Source: DATKZH01 sp964475955
Lineage (GTDB): Bacteria; Planctomycetota; Planctomycetia; Pirellulales; Thermoguttaceae
DNA: 55,323 bases
Assembly: GCA_964475955.1 (NCBI GenBank)
Contig: CAYYZY010000028.1
Coordinates: 1-55,323, forward strand
Direction: 5' to 3'
Shown here in pieces: positions 51,422 to 55,323 of this stretch (positions within the stretch are counted from its first letter, which is position 1; every line of letters starts with the position of its first letter). A model generated the notes under the pieces. The model saw nothing but the letters and a program-made list of their open reading frames with translations, made no database searches and had not been told where the DNA came from. The position numbers were made by a program, and so were the translations under genes.

Positions 51422-52300
51422 ATGGCCTCAAGTGAAGCGTGGACCGTCGGCCGGCTCCTCGGCTGGACGACCGATTACCTCAAGAAGCACGGCTCCGAGG
51501 CTCCACGGCTCGACGCCGAGGTCCTGCTCGCCGAAGCCCTGGGGTGCGAGCGGATCCAGCTTTACGCCAATTTCGAGGCCATGCCGAGCGACGGCGAGCG
51601 AGCCGCCTTTCGCGATCTGGTCCGGCGCCGGGCAGACGGAACGCCCGTCGCCTACCTCGTCGGCCACCGCGAGTTCTACTCGCTGCCGTTTCGCGTCACG
51701 CCCGACGTGCTCATCCCGCGTCCGGAAACCGAGTTCCTCGTCATCACACTTCTGGACCTGGCGCGCGCGCGTGCCGAGGGCGACGACATCACCGTTTGTG
51801 ACGTCGGCACCGGTAGCGGGATCCTCGCCGTCTGCGCGGCCAAGCACCTGGCACGGGCGCGGGTGCTGGCGATCGACGTCAGCCCGGCGGCCCTGGAGGT
51901 CGCCCGAACGAACGTGCGCGAGCACGGCGTGGAAGACCGCGTCGAGCTGCTCGAGAGCGACCTGTTCGCCGCGGTGCCGGCCGAGCGGCGTTTCGATTTT
52001 GTCGTGAGCAACCCCCCGTACGTGACCCCGGCGGAGATGGAGTCGCTTGCGCCCGAGGTGCGCGACTTCGAGCCGCACACCGCGCTTGTGGCCGGCCAGC
52101 GCGGCACGGAAGTGATCGAGTCGCTCATTCCCCAGGCAGTCGAACGGCTCGTGCCCGGCGGCCACTTGCTCGTGGAAATCAGCCCCATGCTGCACGACGC
52201 GGTCCGTTCGCTGCTTGCGGCCGACGACCGCCTCGAGCCGGGCCCCACCGTCAAGGACCTCGCCCGGCTGCCGCGCGTGATGCAGGCGAGGAGGAAGTGA
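51422..52300 (+). CDS. prmC: Release factor glutamine N5-methyltransferase PrmC (HemK)
   Basis: This 292-residue SAM-dependent enzyme methylates the GGQ glutamine of release factors. An N-terminal helical domain (about 1-85, with RLDAEVLLAEAL and FYSLPFRVTPDVLIPRPETE) precedes the Rossmann methyltransferase: motif I VCDVGTGSGILAVCAAKHLA, and the catalytic NPPY at 197-200 (VVSNPPYVTP). AGGACCCT precedes the ATG. It ends immediately before the murA segment, 254 bp after prfA; the spacer has no other gene. Confidence 0.96.
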   Translation: MASSEAWTVGRLLGWTTDYLKKHGSEAPRLDAEVLLAEALGCERIQLYANFEAMPSDGERAAFRDLVRRRADGTPVAYLVGHREFYSLPFRVTPDVLIPRPETEFLVITLLDLARARAEGDDITVCDVGTGSGILAVCAAKHLARARVLAIDVSPAALEVARTNVREHGVEDRVELLESDLFAAVPAERRFDFVVSNPPYVTPAEMESLAPEVRDFEPHTALVAGQRGTEVIESLIPQAVERLVPGGHLLVEISPMLHDAVRSLLAADDRLEPGPTVKDLARLPRVMQARRK

Positions 52301-52352
52301 GCGGGGAGTGGGGAGTGCGAGATACCGGGGATTGTAACCCGGCCGGACCTCG

Positions 52353-52373
52353 TTCCCAGGCGGAGCCTGGGAA
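52353..52373. repeat. Short perfect hairpin repeat (same family as 5684-5704)
   Basis: TTCCCAGGC, a 3-base loop and GCCTGGGAA: the exact inverse of the copy at 5684-5704. It lies between prmC and murA and lengthens the murA open frame to 52297. Confidence 0.8.
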
Positions 52374-52425
52374 GGAGCCTGAAAACGAATGTGTAGGCCC
52401 CCTTCCTGCGAGCGGCCGACCTGGC

Positions 52426-53721
52426 ATGACCCACCTCCGAATCCACGGCGGCACGTCCTTGGAGGGCACAGTCCACGCCAGCGGGTCGAAGAATGCGGCG
52501 CTGCCGATGATGGCGGCGTCGATTCTCGCCGACGAGCCGGTGTGGCTGGTGGGCGTGCCGCGCCTGGCCGACGTGGATACCCTGGCCTGCGTGCTCGCGG
52601 AACTGGGCGTCGAGGTGACCGAAGCGCCGGACGGCCGCCTGCGCCTCGAGACGGTTGACCCGGCGCCCGTCCGCGCCGGTTACGAGTTGGTGCAGCGGAT
52701 GCGGGCCAGCTTCTGCGTGCTCGGGCCGCTCCTGGCACGACGCGGCAAGGCGGTCGTGGCGCTTCCCGGCGGCTGCGCGATCGGGCCCCGGCCGGTCGAT
52801 TTGCACCTGGCCGGGCTGGCCGCTTTGGGAGCGGAGTTGAGGATCGAGCACGGGTACGTCGTCGCCCGCGCGGCGCGCCTGGCGGGCACCACGATCCGGC
52901 TCTGCGGCCCGCGCGGGCCGACGGTGACCGGCACGGCCAACGTGATGTCGGCCGCCGTGCTGGCCCAAGGCGAAACAACCATCCTCGGCGCGGCCGCGGA
53001 GCCCGAAATCGTCGACCTGGGCACGCTGCTCAACCGGCTCGGCGCTCGAATCGAGGGGCTGGGCACGCGCACGGTGCGCATCACGGGCGTCGATCGCTTG
53101 GGCGGGACCACCCATCGCGTGATCCCCGACCGCATCGAGGCCGCCACGCTGCTCTTGGCCGCGGCGATCACCGGCGGTTCGGTCACCGTCGCCGGCATCG
53201 TGCCCGATCATCTCCGCGCGGTCCTGGCCCGGCTCCGCAAGGCCGGGTTCCGGATCGACGTGTCGGGTGACCGCGCGACCCTCACGTCCACGGCGCCCGC
53301 GAGGACGATCCAGCTTACGGCGCGACCCTACCCGGGTGTTCCCACCGACCTTCAGGCCCAATGGATGGCCCTCCTTTCGCTCGCCCGGGGCGCGAGCAAC
53401 GTGCGGGATCGCGTGTTCCCCGAGCGGCTGATGCACGTGGCCGAGCTGAACCGCCTGGGGGCGCGCATCGCCGTCGGCGACGGCACCGCGTGCGTGACGG
53501 GCGTCGAGCGACTCACCGGCGCCCGCGTCCGCGCCACCGACCTGCGTGCCAGCGCCGCGCTGGTATTGGCCGGGCTGGCCGCGCGGGGCGAGACGATCGT
53601 CCACGATGCCCACCATCTCGACCGCGGCTACGAGCGGCTCGACCGCAAGCTCGTCGAGCTCGGCGCCCGCATCGAGCGCATGCCCTGCGAGCCCGTGGAA
53701 CCGGCCGCTCGCGTCGGCTGA
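52426..53721 (+). CDS. murA: UDP-N-acetylglucosamine 1-carboxyvinyltransferase (MurA)
   Basis: This 431-residue enzyme adds enolpyruvate from PEP to UDP-GlcNAc, the first committed step of peptidoglycan synthesis. Lys22 and Asn23 (GSKNAALPMMA) and the catalytic Cys116 (LPGGCAIGPRPVDLH) match the E. coli positions Lys22, Asn23 and Cys115, so the enzyme should be active and fosfomycin-sensitive. The open frame starts 43 codons earlier but that part is encoded by a hairpin repeat, and family conservation begins at MTHLRIHGGT. A functional murA supports peptidoglycan in this planctomycete. It is downstream of prmC with no strong Shine-Dalgarno. Confidence 0.96.
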   Translation: MTHLRIHGGTSLEGTVHASGSKNAALPMMAASILADEPVWLVGVPRLADVDTLACVLAELGVEVTEAPDGRLRLETVDPAPVRAGYELVQRMRASFCVLGPLLARRGKAVVALPGGCAIGPRPVDLHLAGLAALGAELRIEHGYVVARAARLAGTTIRLCGPRGPTVTGTANVMSAAVLAQGETTILGAAAEPEIVDLGTLLNRLGARIEGLGTRTVRITGVDRLGGTTHRVIPDRIEAATLLLAAAITGGSVTVAGIVPDHLRAVLARLRKAGFRIDVSGDRATLTSTAPARTIQLTARPYPGVPTDLQAQWMALLSLARGASNVRDRVFPERLMHVAELNRLGARIAVGDGTACVTGVERLTGARVRATDLRASAALVLAGLAARGETIVHDAHHLDRGYERLDRKLVELGARIERMPCEPVEPAARVG

Positions 53722-53924
53722 GAACTCCTCGCGGAACGGGCCGACGAACCATTGACACGGGTCGACCGGCCGGAGAAGAATGAAGCTACGGCCGTCGGGG
53801 GGCCACTCGACGGCGCAAGCGTCGGCACGGACCTTCCAGCGACGCGCTTGCCGCGAGCCCGCCCTCGCACGCCGGCAACAAGGGGCGAAAACCGCATGCA
53901 CGCAACTACGAAGGGAGAACTGCC

Positions 53925-55301
53925 ATGGAGCGAGACCATTCATCGACACCCACCTCGACGGGCAAGTCGTCGCGTCGGGAATTCGTCGCCACGGGAGGAA
54001 AGGTGGCCGCCGGGGCCGCGGTCGCCGCGATGGCCGTGCCGCCGGTCCACGCGGGCGAAGACAACACGATCCGGCTGGCCCAGATCGGCTGCGGCCCGCG
54101 CGGAAACGGGGCGGTCGGCAACGCGCTGTCGGTTCCCAACAGCGGGCCGGTGAAGCTGGTGGCCATGGCCGACGTGTTTGAGGACCGGCTCGCCCGCTCG
54201 CTCAAGGCCCTGAGCAAGGAGTTCCCCGGCCAGGTCGACGTCACGCCCGACTGCCAGTTCATCGGCTTCGACGCTTACCGCAAGGCGATCGACTGCCTCC
54301 GCCCCGGCGACGTCGCCCTGCTGACCACCCGGGCCTACCCACGCCCCACGCACTTCGACTACGCGGTCGAAAAGGGCGTCAACGTGTTCATGGAGAAGTC
54401 GTTCGCGCCCGACCCGGGCGGGCTGAAGCGGATGATGCGCGCCGGCGAGGCGGCCGAGAAGAAGAACCTCAAGATCGCCGCGGGGCTGATGTGCCGCCAC
54501 AGCGTCGCGCGCCAGGCCCTGATCCAGAAGATCCGCGACGGCGAGCTGGGCGACGTCAACCTCATCCGCGCAGCCCGCATGGGCGGCGGACGCGGCCTGC
54601 CCCCGCGCAAGCCCGACGACAAGGAACTCATGTACCAGATCGGCCGCGGGAAGATCCACCTCCTGTGGTCCTCTTCGGGGTTGATGATCGAGCTGTTGAT
54701 CCACCAGATCGACGAGTGCTGCTGGCTCAAAGACGCCTGGCCCGTCTCCGCGCACGGCCTGGGCGGACGGGTCCCCCACTCGGGCGACTGCGGCCAGAAC
54801 CACCACGCCTATTCCATGGAATACACCTTCGCCGACGGCTCGACCGCGCTGGTCTCCAACCGCAACATCCAGGGCTGCTACAACGATTTCGCCACCTACG
54901 TACACGGCACCAAGCGGGCCGCCCAGTTTTCGGGCAACATCCACGCCGCCACGGTGCACACGTACAAGGACCGGCGCATCAACGAGGACGCCATCGACTG
55001 GGCCGCCGACAAGGAGCCCTGCACGCCCTGGCAGGCCGAATGGAACGTGCTCATCGACGCCATCCGCAACGACCGCCCCCACAACGAGACCCGCCGCGCC
55101 TGCCTGGCCAACCTGGCGGCCGTGATGGGCCGGGCGGCGGTCCATTCCGGCAAGGTCATCACCTGGGACGAGATGCTGGCCTCCGACTTCTTCTTCTGCG
55201 ATTACGTCGACGAGCTGGACTACGACAGCCCCCCGCCGGTCATGCCCGACGCCCAAGGCCGCTACCCGGCTCCCATCCCCGGCAAATGGACCGAAATCTG
55301 A
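53925..55301 (+). CDS. Tat-exported Gfo/Idh/MocA-family oxidoreductase
   Basis: This 458-residue protein has a twin-arginine signal (SSRREFVATGG, Arg17-Arg18, hydrophobic core GAAVAAMAVPPVHA), so it is exported folded with its cofactor. The Rossmann fold begins IRLAQIGCGPRGNG (GxGxxG-like). The NAD(P)-dependent family usually carries an EKP motif; here it is MEKSFAPDP, a divergent form. The C-terminal half is the substrate domain (LIHQIDECCWLKDAWPVSA, ADGSTALVSNRNIQG, GTKRAAQFSG). Tat-exported members of this family are abundant in planctomycetes and some act as glycosidases or sugar oxidoreductases. It has a good AAGGGAG site, 203 bp after murA. Its sugar substrate is unknown. Confidence 0.92.
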   Translation: MERDHSSTPTSTGKSSRREFVATGGKVAAGAAVAAMAVPPVHAGEDNTIRLAQIGCGPRGNGAVGNALSVPNSGPVKLVAMADVFEDRLARSLKALSKEFPGQVDVTPDCQFIGFDAYRKAIDCLRPGDVALLTTRAYPRPTHFDYAVEKGVNVFMEKSFAPDPGGLKRMMRAGEAAEKKNLKIAAGLMCRHSVARQALIQKIRDGELGDVNLIRAARMGGGRGLPPRKPDDKELMYQIGRGKIHLLWSSSGLMIELLIHQIDECCWLKDAWPVSAHGLGGRVPHSGDCGQNHHAYSMEYTFADGSTALVSNRNIQGCYNDFATYVHGTKRAAQFSGNIHAATVHTYKDRRINEDAIDWAADKEPCTPWQAEWNVLIDAIRNDRPHNETRRACLANLAAVMGRAAVHSGKVITWDEMLASDFFFCDYVDELDYDSPPPVMPDAQGRYPAPIPGKWTEI

Positions 55302-55323
55302 TGGCCCTTTCGTAGGTTGAAGT

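Noticed and set aside
52297..52425. 43-residue N-terminal extension of MurA
   Set aside because: It is encoded by the dispersed hairpin repeat, overlaps the prmC stop, and MurA homologues begin at the ATG at 52426.

Overview
The window is a 55.3 kb piece of a high-GC bacterial chromosome, almost certainly a planctomycete of the Pirellulales type. The evidence is protein content: two DUF1559 proteins with N-terminal zinc ribbons, an ExbB/ExbD cluster with a squalene-cyclase-like barrel protein, a RraA-like protein, a UroD-like protein, secreted glycoside hydrolases and a Tat-exported Gfo/Idh/MocA oxidoreductase. Non-coding gaps hold many short hairpin repeats. A 10-N run (16888-16897) shows a draft scaffold. 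I see no rRNA, tRNA or CRISPR array.

Layout. 1-1650: a lower-GC membrane-anchored leucine-rich-repeat gene. 1653-5604 (minus): a sugar ABC importer (ATPase, permease, lipoprotein binding protein). 5914-12932 (plus): small membrane protein, GH2 hydrolase, UroD-like protein, GH127/DUF1680 hydrolase with a hairpin element inserted in frame, and a YjbQ-family protein. 13173-19556 (minus): Nudix hydrolase, secreted phosphoesterase, a secreted beta-sandwich protein crossing the scaffold gap, two DUF1559 proteins and a 24-codon remnant of a third. 20249-22594 (plus): a SHOCT-like small protein, clpX, and a small gene pair whose first member carries one nonsense codon.

22610-25087 (minus): a BlaI-type repressor and an M56/BlaR1-type sensor peptidase gene. 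The peptidase gene is split by a 152-bp transposon-like element with an 8-bp target duplication. A second copy, 151/152 identical, lies at 49199-49350 with its own 8-bp duplication. 25681-33214 (minus): a 1203-residue secreted propeller/FN3 protein, a RraA-like protein, a lower-GC HEPN/PIN/antitoxin island, and an aldehyde dehydrogenase. 33680-35560 (plus): a GH13 amylase-type enzyme.

35618-47876 (minus): two TatA-type proteins; then an envelope-energy cluster of TPR protein, ExbB, ExbD and a TonB-like protein ending in a squalene-cyclase-like barrel; then a lipoprotein, a BON protein and a thioredoxin-domain protein. 48526-49077 (minus) is YqgE/AlgH. 49571-53721 (plus) is housekeeping: rpmE, prfA, prmC, murA. 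53925-55301 (plus) is the Gfo/Idh/MocA oxidoreductase.

The genes suggest a heterotroph that breaks down complex glycans outside the cytoplasm and imports the sugars. The most unusual items are the TonB/TolA-like stalk fused to an alpha/alpha barrel next to ExbB/ExbD, the recently mobile 152-bp element that inactivated the sensor peptidase gene, and several genes caught mid-decay.
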